Assembly: GCA_036257535.1 (NCBI GenBank)
Contig: DATAFJ010000089.1
Location: forward strand, 24,551 to 88,550
Direction of reading: 5' to 3'
Length of the DNA: 64,000 bases
Origin: DATAEE01 sp036257535
GTDB taxonomy: Bacteria; Acidobacteriota; Vicinamibacteria; Vicinamibacterales; 2-12-FULL-66-21
A program made the translations under genes and the position numbers. Below are positions 42,309 to 50,696 of this stretch, piece by piece. The notes under the pieces are model-generated. The model searched no databases. It was not told the DNA's origin and saw nothing but the letters and a program-made list of their open reading frames with translations. How positions within the stretch are numbered: position 1 is the first letter of the stretch; every line of letters begins with the position of its first letter.

Positions 42309-44363
42309 CTACTGTTGCGTTGTTGTCTGCGTCCCGCTCCTCTTGTGCTTCTCGAACCAGTACCGCAGATAGAGCTGCGTCCGGACGAAGTTCGACGGCT
42401 TGGACGTCGTCCCGTGCCATTCGTCGTTGAAGCGGACCATCGCCTTCGGCACCTTCCGGAGCTTCAGCGCGCTGTAGAACTGCTCGGTCTGGGCCATCGG
42501 GGTGCGCAGGTCGTTGACACCGGTCATCAGCATGGTGGGCGTCTTGACGTTGCCCACGTAAGTGAGCGGCGATCGGCGGATGTGCTCGCTGGGGTCCTCC
42601 GACGGCAGCTTCTCGAAGTTGTAGTACCAGCTCGAGCCGTCCGTCGTGCCCACGAACGACAACCAGTCGGTCACCGGGCAGTTGGACGAGGCGGCTGCGA
42701 AGCGGTCGGTGTGGCCGACGACCCACGCGGTCAGAACGCCGCCGCCGCTGCAGCCGGTGACGAACATGTTGGCGGGATCGACGAAGCCCTTGGCGAAGAG
42801 CGCATCCACGCCCGCCATCAAGTCGTCATAGTCCTTGCTCGGGTAAGCGCGCATGATCGCGTTTCCGAACTTGCTGCCGTAACCCGTGCTACCGCGCGGG
42901 TTGGTGTAGAGCACCACGTAACCGTTGGCGGCGTGCTCCTGCCAGCCGAAGTTGAATCCGACGCCGTACATCGCATGCGGGCCGCCGTGGATGTGGAGCT
43001 GCACCGGATACTTCTTCGATGCGTCGAAGTCGGGCGGCATGACGTACCAGCCCTGCACCCTCAATCCATCCGGCGACGTGTACCACATCTCGGTGACCGC
43101 GCCGAGCGTCTTGCCTGCGAGGATGTCATCGTTGACGTTCGTCAACTGCTTGATGTTCCGCCGCGGCTTTCAGATTGAACGACACGATGTCCCCCGGTTT
43201 CTGCGGGCTCGTGAGCGTGCCGACGGCGAGACCACTCTTGCCGATGTCGCCGACGCTCAGGATGTGCACACCTTTCGTGACCGGCTGCACCTTGCCCACG
43301 GCGCCGCCAGACAGCGGGAGGAAATGGAGGTTCTGTGATCCTTCATTCTGCGCCGTGAAGTAGAGGCCGCTGCCATCCGCAGCCCATTTGATGTCCTGCG
43401 GCGACCGATCCCAGTCGCCGGAAACGAGGCTGGGATCCGACCCGTCCGCGTTCATCACGTAGCCCTTGCTGTCGATCCACGTGTCTTTCGTCCAGTCGTA
43501 GCCGACGTATGCGACGCGCTTTCCGTCCGGCGACACGACCGGATTGTTGTCCGGGCCCTTGCGGCGCGATGAGTTGACGCACGGCGCCGCTGGCGACGTC
43601 GATGGCATAGATCTCCGTTCCGCGCCAACGGTACTCCGCGTCGTTCTCACGCAGGCCGCTGAAGAGGATCGACTTTCCGTCGGGCGTCCACTCGGGCGCT
43701 GCGCCGTGATCGAAATTGCCGTCGGTGAGCCGCCGCGGCGTGCCGCCGCTCGCCGGCACCACGAAGATGTGGCGATAGCCCGTGTCGGTGAAGCCCTGCC
43801 GATCGCGCCGGTAATTGAGCCGCTCGACGATCTGCGGCGTTTCGGTCCACTTGGCACCTTCCGGCTTCTTCGGCATCTTGATCGGCCACTCGACCTTGTC
43901 CTCGACGCTCATCGAGAACGCGATCTGCGCGCCGTCAGGCGACCATCCGACGCCGTTCGGCGACTGTTCGACGCGCGTCACCTGCGAGGTGGCCCCTTCG
44001 GCGTCCATCCATCGCGCGAAAACCTGCGAGCCTTTCGGCTCTCCCGGTGCCGTGTACAGGATGCGATCGCCGTTCGGAGACCAGCGCGCGATCGAGCCTT
44101 TGGCCAGAAACCGATTGCGCGTGCCGTCCGTGTTCATGATCCAGAGGGCTGACTCGCGCGAGTCGCCCATCTTGTCGATCAGCCGCGCGTGTAAATGATC
44201 TGGCTTCCATCGGCGACAGCTGGGGATCGGATACGGTTTCCAGCTTGAGATAGTCGTCCAGGGTCAGACGATCCGGGCGCTTCTCGTGAGCCGCGGTGGC
44301 GACCATCACGGGGACCGCCAGGGCCGCGACGAGAAAGGCTGCAAGGTGTCGGCGGCGCAGCAT
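42309..44363 (-). pseudogene. S9 family prolyl oligopeptidase, four frameshifts
   Basis: A secreted S9 peptidase gene whose homologous reading changes frame four times. Start ATG 44363 (signal peptide RRRHLAAFLVAALAVPVMV; GGAGG site) reads to LKLETVSDPQLSP. Near 44209-44213 one base is lost (then DGSQIIYTRG), and near 44179-44183 another (then DKMGDSRESALWIMNTDG). Near 43561-43570 one base is gained (then KGPDNNPVVSPDG), and near 43157-43163 another (then NIKQLTNVNDDILAG). Net change is zero. The C-terminal hydrolase is intact with FVTGCSGGGVLTAW, GVNDLRTP and DEWHGTTSK. Either a recent pseudogene or uneven sequence quality. Confidence 0.82.
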
Positions 44364-44382
44364 GCTCATCCTCCTCCACTCT

Positions 44383-44403
44383 CCGTGGGGCCTCACCCCA
44401 CGG
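44383..44403 (-). promoter_or_regulatory. GC hairpin leader before frameshifted S9 gene (copy e)
   Basis: Minus-strand CCGTGGGG, loop TGAGG, CCCCACGG: a perfect 8-bp stem followed by purine-rich sequence with GGAGG and the ATG at 44363. Stem bases differ from copies a and d by compensatory changes. The upstream CCGAGCG... part is missing. Confidence 0.7.
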
Positions 44404-44454
44404 CGCGCGCAATAAGGGGTCAGAGCGCACCCCAGCGGCACACCGTTTGCCACA

Positions 44455-44460
44455 TAGAAT
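44455..44460 (+). promoter_or_regulatory. -10 box for leaderless glgX
   Basis: TAGAAT ends exactly 6 nt before the GTG start at 44467. No ribosome site fits, so a leaderless transcript is predicted. Confidence 0.6.
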
Positions 44461-44466
44461 GTCCCC

Positions 44467-46671
44467 GTGACGACTGGCCCGACCGTAGTGAAGCGCACGA
44501 CGACACCACGCCGCAGACGTCAGTCTCGACTCGAGGTCTGGCCCGGGCAGCCGTTTCCGCTCGGCGCGACATACGACGGAGCGGGCACCAACTTCTCCCT
44601 CTTCTCCGAAGTCGCGGAACGGGTAGACCTGTGCTTGTTTGACGATGCCGGACAGGAGACGCGATTGCAGCTGCAGGAGATGACGGCGTTCTGCTGGCAT
44701 GGCTACCTGCCGAATGTGGGCCCCGGGCAGCGTTATGGCTTCCGCGTGCACGGGCCGTGGGCGCCGGAACGGGGACACCGCTGCAACGCGGCGAAGCTCC
44801 TCCTCGATCCGTACGCGAAAGCGATCGACGGTGACATCGAATGGAGCCCGTCGGTCTTTCCGTACAACCCCGGGGATCCGGAAGGCCCGCCGAACACCGA
44901 GGACAGCGCCCAGTCGATGCCGAAGTCGGTCGTCGTGAATCCATATTTCGACTGGCGCGGCGATCGCGCACCGCGCACCGGCTGGCACCACACGGTCGTC
45001 TACGAAACGCACGTCAAGGGATTCACCGAGCGGCATCCCGACATTCCTCACGACCTGCGCGGTACCTATGCCGGTCTGGCTCACCCCGCCGCGATCGACC
45101 ACCTGAAAAACCTCGGCGTCACCTCGATCGAGTTGATGCCGGTCCATCACTTCGTGCACGACGCGCACCTCGTCGAGCGAGGGCTGCGCAACTACTGGGG
45201 CTACAACTCGATCGGGTATCTGGCCCCGCACGCAGAGTACGCGGCGAGCGGGCAGCGGGGAGAGCAGGTCCACGAGTTCAAGCAGATGGTGAAGGACCTG
45301 CATCGGGCCGGCATCGAAATCATCCTCGACGTCGTGTACAACCACACGGCCGAGGGAAACCATCTTGGACCGATGCTGTCGTTCCGCGGCATCGACAACG
45401 CGGCGTACTACCGGCTGATGCCGGACCCGCGTTACTACATGGATTACACCGGGACCGGCAACAGCCTGAACATGCGGCATCCGCACGTGCTGCAGCTCAT
45501 CATGGACAGCCTCCGGTACTGGGTACTCGAGATGCATGTCGACGGGTTTCGATTCGACCTCGCATCCGCGCTCGCGCGCGAGCTCCACGACGTCGACCGC
45601 CTGTCGGCATTCTTCGATCTCATTCAGCAGGACCCCGTCGTCAGCCAGGTGAAGCTCATCGCCGAGCCGTGGGACGTCGGCGCGGGCGGATACCAAGTGG
45701 GCAACTTTCCGCCGTTGTGGTCGGAGTGGAACGGCAAGTACCGCGACACGGTGCGCGACTTCTGGCGCGGACAGGATCGAACGCTCGCCGAGCTCGGCTA
45801 TCGCCTGACGGGAAGCTCGGACCTGTACGAGCGCACCGGCCGCCGTCCGTTCGCCAGCATCAACTTCGTGACGGCGCACGACGGCTTCACGCTTCGCGAT
45901 CTCGTGTCCTACAACGAGAAGCACAACGAGGCGAACGGCGAAGAGAACCGCGACGGCGAGAACCACAACCGCTCCTGGAACTGCGGCGTCGAGGGGCCGA
46001 CCGACGATCCGGCGATCAACGCGCTGCGCGCCAGGCAGCAGCGCAACTTCCTCGCGACGCTCTTTCTCTCTCAGGGCGTTCCGATGCTTCTCTCCGGCGA
46101 CGAGCTGGGGCGAACGCAGCACGGCAACAACAACGCGTATTGTCAGGACAACGAGATCTCGTGGCTGGACTGGGAGGCCGCCGGCGGGCAGGGGCCCCCG
46201 GATGGAACGACGGCCCGCGAGCTTCTGGCGTTCGCGCGCGGGCTCATCACGTTCCGCCACAGGCACGCCGCGTTCCGGCGCCGCCAGTGGTTCCAGGGGC
46301 GTGCGATCCACGGGACGACGCTTCGCGATCTCGTCTGGTTCAACCCGAAAGGCGAGGAGATGTCGGATGCCGACTGGGGACAGGGGTTCGCGAAGTCACT
46401 CGCGATGTTTCTGAACGGCGAGGCGATCGCGATGCCGGGGCCGCGCGGCGAGCGCGTCACCGACGCGAGCTTCTATCTCATCGCCAACGCGCATCACGAG
46501 CCGATCGCCTATCAGCTGCCGCCCGCGGACTGGGGTGCCCGCTGGATTACCGTCTTCGACACGCGCGAGACGCGGCCGCCGGACGAGCAGGGCAGGGGCG
46601 ACCTGATTCCGGGGGGAGGAATCTTCCGGGCGGAGGCCTGGTCGATGGCGCTGCTGAAACGGCTAGAGTGA
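44467..46671 (+). CDS. glgX: Glycogen debranching enzyme (isoamylase-type)
   Basis: A GH13 alpha-1,6-glucosidase of the GlgX/TreX type, 734 residues. The N-terminal CBM48-like domain (GQPFPLGATYDGAGTNFSLF to about 160) is followed by the (beta/alpha)8 barrel: IILDVVYNHTAEGN (region I), MHVDGFRFDLASALA with the nucleophile Asp (region II), KLIAEPWDVGAGGYQ with the acid/base Glu (region III) and SINFVTAHDGFTLRDL with the transition-state Asp (region IV). GTG 44467 is set by the TAGAAT spacing. Role: trimming glycogen limit dextrins. No other glg genes are nearby. It overlaps the molybdate regulator tail to tail by 9 bp. Confidence 0.95.
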   Translation: MTTGPTVVKRTTTPRRRRQSRLEVWPGQPFPLGATYDGAGTNFSLFSEVAERVDLCLFDDAGQETRLQLQEMTAFCWHGYLPNVGPGQRYGFRVHGPWAPERGHRCNAAKLLLDPYAKAIDGDIEWSPSVFPYNPGDPEGPPNTEDSAQSMPKSVVVNPYFDWRGDRAPRTGWHHTVVYETHVKGFTERHPDIPHDLRGTYAGLAHPAAIDHLKNLGVTSIELMPVHHFVHDAHLVERGLRNYWGYNSIGYLAPHAEYAASGQRGEQVHEFKQMVKDLHRAGIEIILDVVYNHTAEGNHLGPMLSFRGIDNAAYYRLMPDPRYYMDYTGTGNSLNMRHPHVLQLIMDSLRYWVLEMHVDGFRFDLASALARELHDVDRLSAFFDLIQQDPVVSQVKLIAEPWDVGAGGYQVGNFPPLWSEWNGKYRDTVRDFWRGQDRTLAELGYRLTGSSDLYERTGRRPFASINFVTAHDGFTLRDLVSYNEKHNEANGEENRDGENHNRSWNCGVEGPTDDPAINALRARQQRNFLATLFLSQGVPMLLSGDELGRTQHGNNNAYCQDNEISWLDWEAAGGQGPPDGTTARELLAFARGLITFRHRHAAFRRRQWFQGRAIHGTTLRDLVWFNPKGEEMSDADWGQGFAKSLAMFLNGEAIAMPGPRGERVTDASFYLIANAHHEPIAYQLPPADWGARWITVFDTRETRPPDEQGRGDLIPGGGIFRAEAWSMALLKRLE

Positions 46672-47112
46672 CGACCGCGCGATCATCACTTCGGTCGATT
46701 TGATTATCGCCAGCGCCGTATCGCCGCGCTTCAGCTTGAGCTCGTCCACGGCGTCGCGCGTGATGACCGCGGTGAGCGTCTGGTCGCCGATCCGGAGCCG
46801 AACCTGCGCCAAGAGGCGGTCGAGCCGCACTTCCTCGACATAACCCGAGAGCTGGTTTCTGCCGCTGATCGCCACGAGCGCGCCGCGAACCGGTTTACGT
46901 CGGCGGCGATCGGTCGCGGGCTCGTCGCGGCGGGCGAGCAGCCGATCGATCTCCGTCATCGAGATGCGGTGATGCCCGCCGGCGGTTCGAGTGGTCCGCA
47001 CCGCACCCTGATAAATCCACTGCTTGATCGTCTGGTAGCTCACGCCGAGTCGCGTGGCCGCCTCGCGCGGCGTGACGAGCGGCCCATTGGACGCCGGTGT
47101 AGGTCGTGACAT
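46663..47112 (-). CDS. Molybdate-sensing regulator, excisionase/MerR-type HTH plus Mop (TOBE)
   Basis: A 149-residue protein. The N-terminal HTH (LVTPREAATRLGVSYQTIKQ, then WIYQGAVRTTRTAGGHHRIS) is of the helix_turn_helix_17/MerR type rather than the ModE winged helix. The C-terminal part (SGRNQLSGYVEEVRLDRLLA to the end) is a single Mop/TOBE domain that binds molybdate or tungstate. It is divergent from modABC, so it probably controls uptake. ATG 47112 has GAGG about 7 nt upstream; ATG 47130 is an alternative and would overlap modA. A small palindrome (47138-47149) lies in the gap. Confidence 0.88.
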   Translation of the reverse strand: MSRPTPASNGPLVTPREAATRLGVSYQTIKQWIYQGAVRTTRTAGGHHRISMTEIDRLLARRDEPATDRRRRKPVRGALVAISGRNQLSGYVEEVRLDRLLAQVRLRIGDQTLTAVITRDAVDELKLKRGDTALAIIKSTEVMIARSSL

Positions 47113-47124
47113 AATCGCCTCGAA

Positions 47125-47919
47125 GTGCATTGTAAATCGATTGGAATCGTATTGAAGCGCCTAGTTCTTGTGGCGCTCGGGGCTTGGGGACTTGGGCTTG
47201 GGGGCCAGCCGGCCGACGTGCAGGTGGCCGCCGCGGTGAGCCTGACGGAAGCGCTCCAGGAGATCGCGGCGGCTGCCGAGAAGCAGCAGAGGATTCGCGT
47301 GACCTTGAACCTGGCGGCGTCGAACGTGCTGGCGCGCCAGATCGTTTCCGGTTCGGGCGCCGACGTGTTCATCAGCGCCGATGCAGCCCAGATGGATGTC
47401 GTCGCGAAAGAGGGCCTCATACGCCAGCGCGTCGACCTGCTCGTCAATCAGCTCGTCGTTGCCGTCCGATCGGATTCCAAGGTTGCTCTGGCGTCGGAGA
47501 CCGATCTCACCAAGCCCGGGGTGCGCCGGATTGCCATCGGGGATCCGGCGGGCGTTCCGGCCGGTGTCTACGCGAAACAGTTCCTGGAAAAGGCTGGCTT
47601 GTGGAGACGCCTGGAGTCCAAGATCGTTCCCACGGCGAGCGTACGGGCGGCGCTCGCGGCTCTCGAGTCAGGAGACGTCGACGCCGCGATGGTGTATCGC
47701 ACGGATCTCGGCATCGCACGCAGCGTGCGGGCGGCTTTCCCGCCGCTGCCCGAGCCGCGCGTCCTGTATCCCGCGGCGCTTCTGTCGGCGACGCCGCATG
47801 CCGCCCGCTTCTTCGAGTACCTCCGATCGCCGGCTGCGGCCGCCATCTTCCGGCGCCACGGGTTCGGCAGCGTGGCCTGCAACGAAGACCGCGTCCCGGA
47901 GGCCGTGAAAGCCGCGTGA
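47125..47919 (+). CDS. modA: Molybdate-binding periplasmic protein
   Basis: ModA, the substrate-binding protein of the molybdate ABC importer, up to 264 residues. After the signal peptide (KRLVLVALGAWGLGLGG) the mature protein has VAAAVSLTEALQEIAAAAEK, NLAASNVLARQIVSGSGADV, FISADAAQMDVVAKEGL and GDPAGVPAGVYAKQFLEKAG, the molybdate-contacting regions. The start is uncertain: GTG 47125 (after a CATAAT -10-like box, 47110-47115) or TTG 47152, which would give a cleaner signal peptide. The hydrophobic core of the signal peptide is encoded by heptamer repeats. GTGA overlaps modB. Confidence 0.92.
   Translation: MHCKSIGIVLKRLVLVALGAWGLGLGGQPADVQVAAAVSLTEALQEIAAAAEKQQRIRVTLNLAASNVLARQIVSGSGADVFISADAAQMDVVAKEGLIRQRVDLLVNQLVVAVRSDSKVALASETDLTKPGVRRIAIGDPAGVPAGVYAKQFLEKAGLWRRLESKIVPTASVRAALAALESGDVDAAMVYRTDLGIARSVRAAFPPLPEPRVLYPAALLSATPHAARFFEYLRSPAAAAIFRRHGFGSVACNEDRVPEAVKAA
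47138..47149. promoter_or_regulatory. Candidate operator for molybdate regulator
   Basis: CGATTGGAATCG has 5-bp inverted arms (CGATT/AATCG) around GG and lies between the divergent regulator and modA coding regions. It may be the operator; the palindrome is short and chance is possible. Confidence 0.4.
47179..47206. repeat. Heptamer repeat inside modA, unit GGGGCTT
   Basis: GGGGCTT, GGGGACT, TGGGCTT, GGGGGCC run in 7-bp phase. The first unit is a rotation of the complement of GCCCCAA, the unit of the 37815-37884 array. Because 7 is not a multiple of 3, the translation (GAWGLGLGG) is a Gly/Leu-rich signal-peptide core. Confidence 0.7.
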
Positions 47920-48578
47920 CGCCCGAGCTGCTCCAGGTTGCCGCGTTCACGGTCGCGACCGCCCTCGCGGCCACGGCCCTGGCCGTTCCTCCGGCGATTG
48001 CGATCGCGTGGGTGCTCGCCCGCGGTCGCTTTCCCGGACGCGCCCTCCTCGAGACCGTCGTGTCGTTGCCGCTCGTCGTCCCGCCCGTCGCCACGGGCCT
48101 CCTTCTCCTTTACGTGTTCGGCCGCCGCGGACCGCTCGGCGCATCGCTGGCGTCCGCGGGGCTCGACGTCGTCTTCACCTGGCGCGGCGTTGTCCTTGCG
48201 ATGGCGGTCATGGGACTGCCGCTCGTCGTCCGCACCGCGCGCACCGCGTTCGAACAAGTGGATGCGCGCTACGAGCAAGTGGCGGCTACGCTCGGCGCGA
48301 GGCCGTTGAGAGTGTTCTTCTCGATCAGCCTTCCGCTCGCGGCTCGCGGCGTTGTCGCGGGCGCCGTTCTGGGGTTTGCGCGGGCGCTCGGCGAATTCGG
48401 CGCGACCATCATGATTGCCGGCAACATCCCGGGCCGGACGCGAACGCTGGCGACAGCCATCTACTCATACACGGAGACCGGCCGCGACTCGCAGGCGGCC
48501 GCCGTCGCGGCCGTGTCGATCGGCCTGGCCTTCGCGGCGGTCGCGATTTCGAACCGGCTGGCCGGCGCGGCACGCTGA
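47916..48578 (+). CDS. modB: Molybdate ABC transporter permease
   Basis: ModB, the inner-membrane permease, 220 residues with about five or six membrane helices (VATALAATALAVPPAIAIAW, VVSLPLVVPPVATGLLLLYV and others). The EAA loop contacting ModC is ALGARPLRVFFSISLPLAARG, and the conserved FARALGEFGATIMIAGNIPG identifies ModB. The GTG start overlaps the modA stop (GTGA) and modC follows after 2 nt, so the three are a single operon. Confidence 0.95.
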   Translation: MTPELLQVAAFTVATALAATALAVPPAIAIAWVLARGRFPGRALLETVVSLPLVVPPVATGLLLLYVFGRRGPLGASLASAGLDVVFTWRGVVLAMAVMGLPLVVRTARTAFEQVDARYEQVAATLGARPLRVFFSISLPLAARGVVAGAVLGFARALGEFGATIMIAGNIPGRTRTLATAIYSYTETGRDSQAAAVAAVSIGLAFAAVAISNRLAGAAR

Positions 48579-48580
48579 CG

Positions 48581-49264
48581 ATGCTGATGCTTGACGTCCG
48601 CCTGGTTCAGGGCGCCTTCATCCTGAACGTCGAGACGGGAATCGACGCCCGGGCGGTGGCGCTCGTCGGTCCCTCGGGCGCCGGCAAGACGACGCTGCTC
48701 GAAGCGATAGCGGGTCTCAGACGCCCGCAGCGCGGCACTATCGCCGTTGGCGATCACGTCCTCTTTTCGTCGGCGCGCGGTGTGGACCTGGCGCCGTATC
48801 TGCGGCGTGTCGGCTATGTACCGCAGGATGTCGCGCTTTTCCCCCACATGAAGGTCCGCGCGAACCTGCTGTACGGCGCCGCGCGGAACCGGGACGGCCG
48901 CGGCTCGGGAGCCAAGCGTCCCGGGCTGGATCGCATCCTGGCCATGCTCGAGATCGAGTCGCTTATCGAGCGTGGCGTAACCGATCTCTCGGGAGGCGAG
49001 CGGCAGCGCGTGGCCCTTGCCCGTGCGCTCCTGTCGGCGCCGGATCTCCTCCTCCTCGACGAGCCGCTGGCAGCCGTCGACGTCCCGCTTCGCCGCCGGA
49101 TCATTCCGTATTTGCGCCGCGTGCGCGACGAGCTGGGCGTGCCGCTCGTGCACGTGTCGCACGACTTGGCCGAAGTGGAGATGCTCGCGGATTGGGTAGT
49201 CGAGCTCGACGGAGGAAGGGTCGTCCGCTCGGAAAAGCGCGAGCGACCCCTCCCTTCTTACTGA
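48581..49264 (+). CDS. modC: Molybdate ABC transporter ATPase, lacking TOBE domain
   Basis: ModC nucleotide-binding subunit, only 227 residues. Walker A is VGPSGAGKTTLLEAIAG, the Q-loop VGYVPQDVALFPHM, the signature TDLSGGERQRVALARAL, Walker B DLLLLDEPLAAVD and the switch His in VPLVHVSHDLAEVEMLA. The protein ends after the ATPase fold. Usual ModC proteins (about 350 residues) have a C-terminal Mop/TOBE regulatory domain, absent here. The single TOBE domain in this locus is on the divergent regulator. The end overlaps the convergent amidohydrolase by 7 bp. Confidence 0.93.
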   Translation: MLMLDVRLVQGAFILNVETGIDARAVALVGPSGAGKTTLLEAIAGLRRPQRGTIAVGDHVLFSSARGVDLAPYLRRVGYVPQDVALFPHMKVRANLLYGAARNRDGRGSGAKRPGLDRILAMLEIESLIERGVTDLSGGERQRVALARALLSAPDLLLLDEPLAAVDVPLRRRIIPYLRRVRDELGVPLVHVSHDLAEVEMLADWVVELDGGRVVRSEKRERPLPSY

Positions 49265-50610
49265 GTCGTCCGGCGCGCTGGAGGGGCGGCCGCGGGCGGT
49301 TCGATGTTCACCGGCCGGCCGTCGATGAAAACGTGTTTGACCTTGGCCTTCTCGTCGAAGAGGTCGCCTTCCATGACGAGCACGTTGGCGATCTTTCCCT
49401 TCTCGAGCGATCCGAGTCGTTCGCCGGCGCCCGCGATCCGGGCGGCGTTAATCGTCAGCGCGCGGACGGCGGCGTCCGGCGCCAAGCCGTCTTTCACCGC
49501 ACGCGCGGCGTTCTTGACGAAGTCTTTCGACTCTTTCAGCCCGTCCGATTCGAATGCGAACAGGATGCCCGCTTTCTCGAGCGCGGCCGCCGTCTTCGGC
49601 GCGGCTGACCGATCGCGGAGCGCACGAACCGACTCGTCGGCGTCTGGCGCCAGCGTGCGCGGACGAGTGGGGTAGTTCAGGCTCAGGATGACACGCGCAT
49701 TCCGTGCCTTCAGGTCCGCCGCGACCTGATCGGCTTCCCGCGCGCCGGTGACGATCGGATCGAGCTTGAACTCGGCCGCCATCTTCAGCGCACGCAGAAT
49801 CTCCCGCGTGGTGTCGGCCTCGAACGCGACCGGCATCTTCCCGGCGAGAGCCGGCTGGAGAGCGTCGAGCGCGGGGTTGAAGACCGGCCGCGTGACGCCG
49901 GCCTTGACGCGCTGATACTGATCGGCTGCCGCCTGGTGGTGCTGGCCGTCGAGGAACGCCTGGCGAACGAACGCGATGACGCCCATGAGCGACGCGGGAT
50001 ACCCGTCGCCGCGCGGTCGCTCGGTGAATTCGACGTGCAGCGCAACCGGCGCCCGCAGGATCACGAGACCGCTCCGCGCATCGGCGACTGCACCGATCTG
50101 CGGGTCCTCCTCCGGCGCCGTGACGTTCACGAGCGCGCTGCGTCCTTTCACGACCTCGCCGGAAGGCGTCGCGAGCACCGACGTGATCCCGACCGACGCG
50201 AGGGAGGTCAGGCCGGGCGCGTCGGGACGAATGTGCTCGGCCGCCTCGAGCTGCGGACGGAGGATCTGATCGCGCTTGTACCGTTCGGCCTCTTCGGTCG
50301 TCTTGAACTCCTGACTTCCGGCGCGAGGCAGCTCGATGCCGGCAGCCGTCCCCATGTCGATGAGGCCCGGATACACGGTCAGGCCGGCACCGTCGACGAC
50401 GCGGGCATCCCCCGGCACGGCCACGTCGGCTCCGATCGATTCGACGAGACCGCCGCGCAGGACGATCGTACCCGAGGCGATCGGCGCCCCGGCGGCCGTC
50501 ACGATCCGCGCGCCGCGGATCGCGTACGCGAAGGGCGCGTCGGCGTGCGGCGACGCGACCACGGCGGCAGCGATGCCAACTACAAGCAACGACGAAGTTC
50601 TGCTCAGCAT
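49258..50610 (-). CDS. Secreted amidohydrolase-family protein
   Basis: A 450-residue exported protein (signal peptide SSLLVVGIAAAVVASPHADA) with an imidazolonepropionase/amidohydrolase-like composite domain: RIVTAAGAPIASGTIVLRG, AGLTVYPGLIDMGTAAGIEL and C-terminal LTINAARIAGAGERLGSLEK. The metal-binding HxH expected after PGLID is replaced by MGTA, so this copy may not be an active metallohydrolase. It follows the double amidohydrolase below; both are probably co-transcribed. ATG 50610 has an AAGGAAG ribosome site and hairpin leader c directly upstream. Confidence 0.85.
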   Translation of the reverse strand: MLSRTSSLLVVGIAAAVVASPHADAPFAYAIRGARIVTAAGAPIASGTIVLRGGLVESIGADVAVPGDARVVDGAGLTVYPGLIDMGTAAGIELPRAGSQEFKTTEEAERYKRDQILRPQLEAAEHIRPDAPGLTSLASVGITSVLATPSGEVVKGRSALVNVTAPEEDPQIGAVADARSGLVILRAPVALHVEFTERPRGDGYPASLMGVIAFVRQAFLDGQHHQAAADQYQRVKAGVTRPVFNPALDALQPALAGKMPVAFEADTTREILRALKMAAEFKLDPIVTGAREADQVAADLKARNARVILSLNYPTRPRTLAPDADESVRALRDRSAAPKTAAALEKAGILFAFESDGLKESKDFVKNAARAVKDGLAPDAAVRALTINAARIAGAGERLGSLEKGKIANVLVMEGDLFDEKAKVKHVFIDGRPVNIEPPAAAPPARRTTQ

Positions 50611-50621
50611 TTTCTTCCTTT

Positions 50622-50688
50622 GCCGTGGGGCCCTACCCCCACGGCCTGCCACGCCTCGCGCACGCTCGGCGCGCTGATTCGCGAGACG
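50622..50688 (-). promoter_or_regulatory. GC hairpin leader before amidohydrolase (copy c)
   Basis: Minus-strand GCCGTGGGG and CCCCACGGC (50645-50622) form a 9-bp stem, followed by AAAGGAAGAAA and ATG 50610. The stem bases CCGT/ACGG differ from copies a, b and d in a compensatory way. The upstream CCGAGCGTGCGCGAGGCGTG is shared. Confidence 0.75.
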
Positions 50689-50696
50689 GTTGATCA

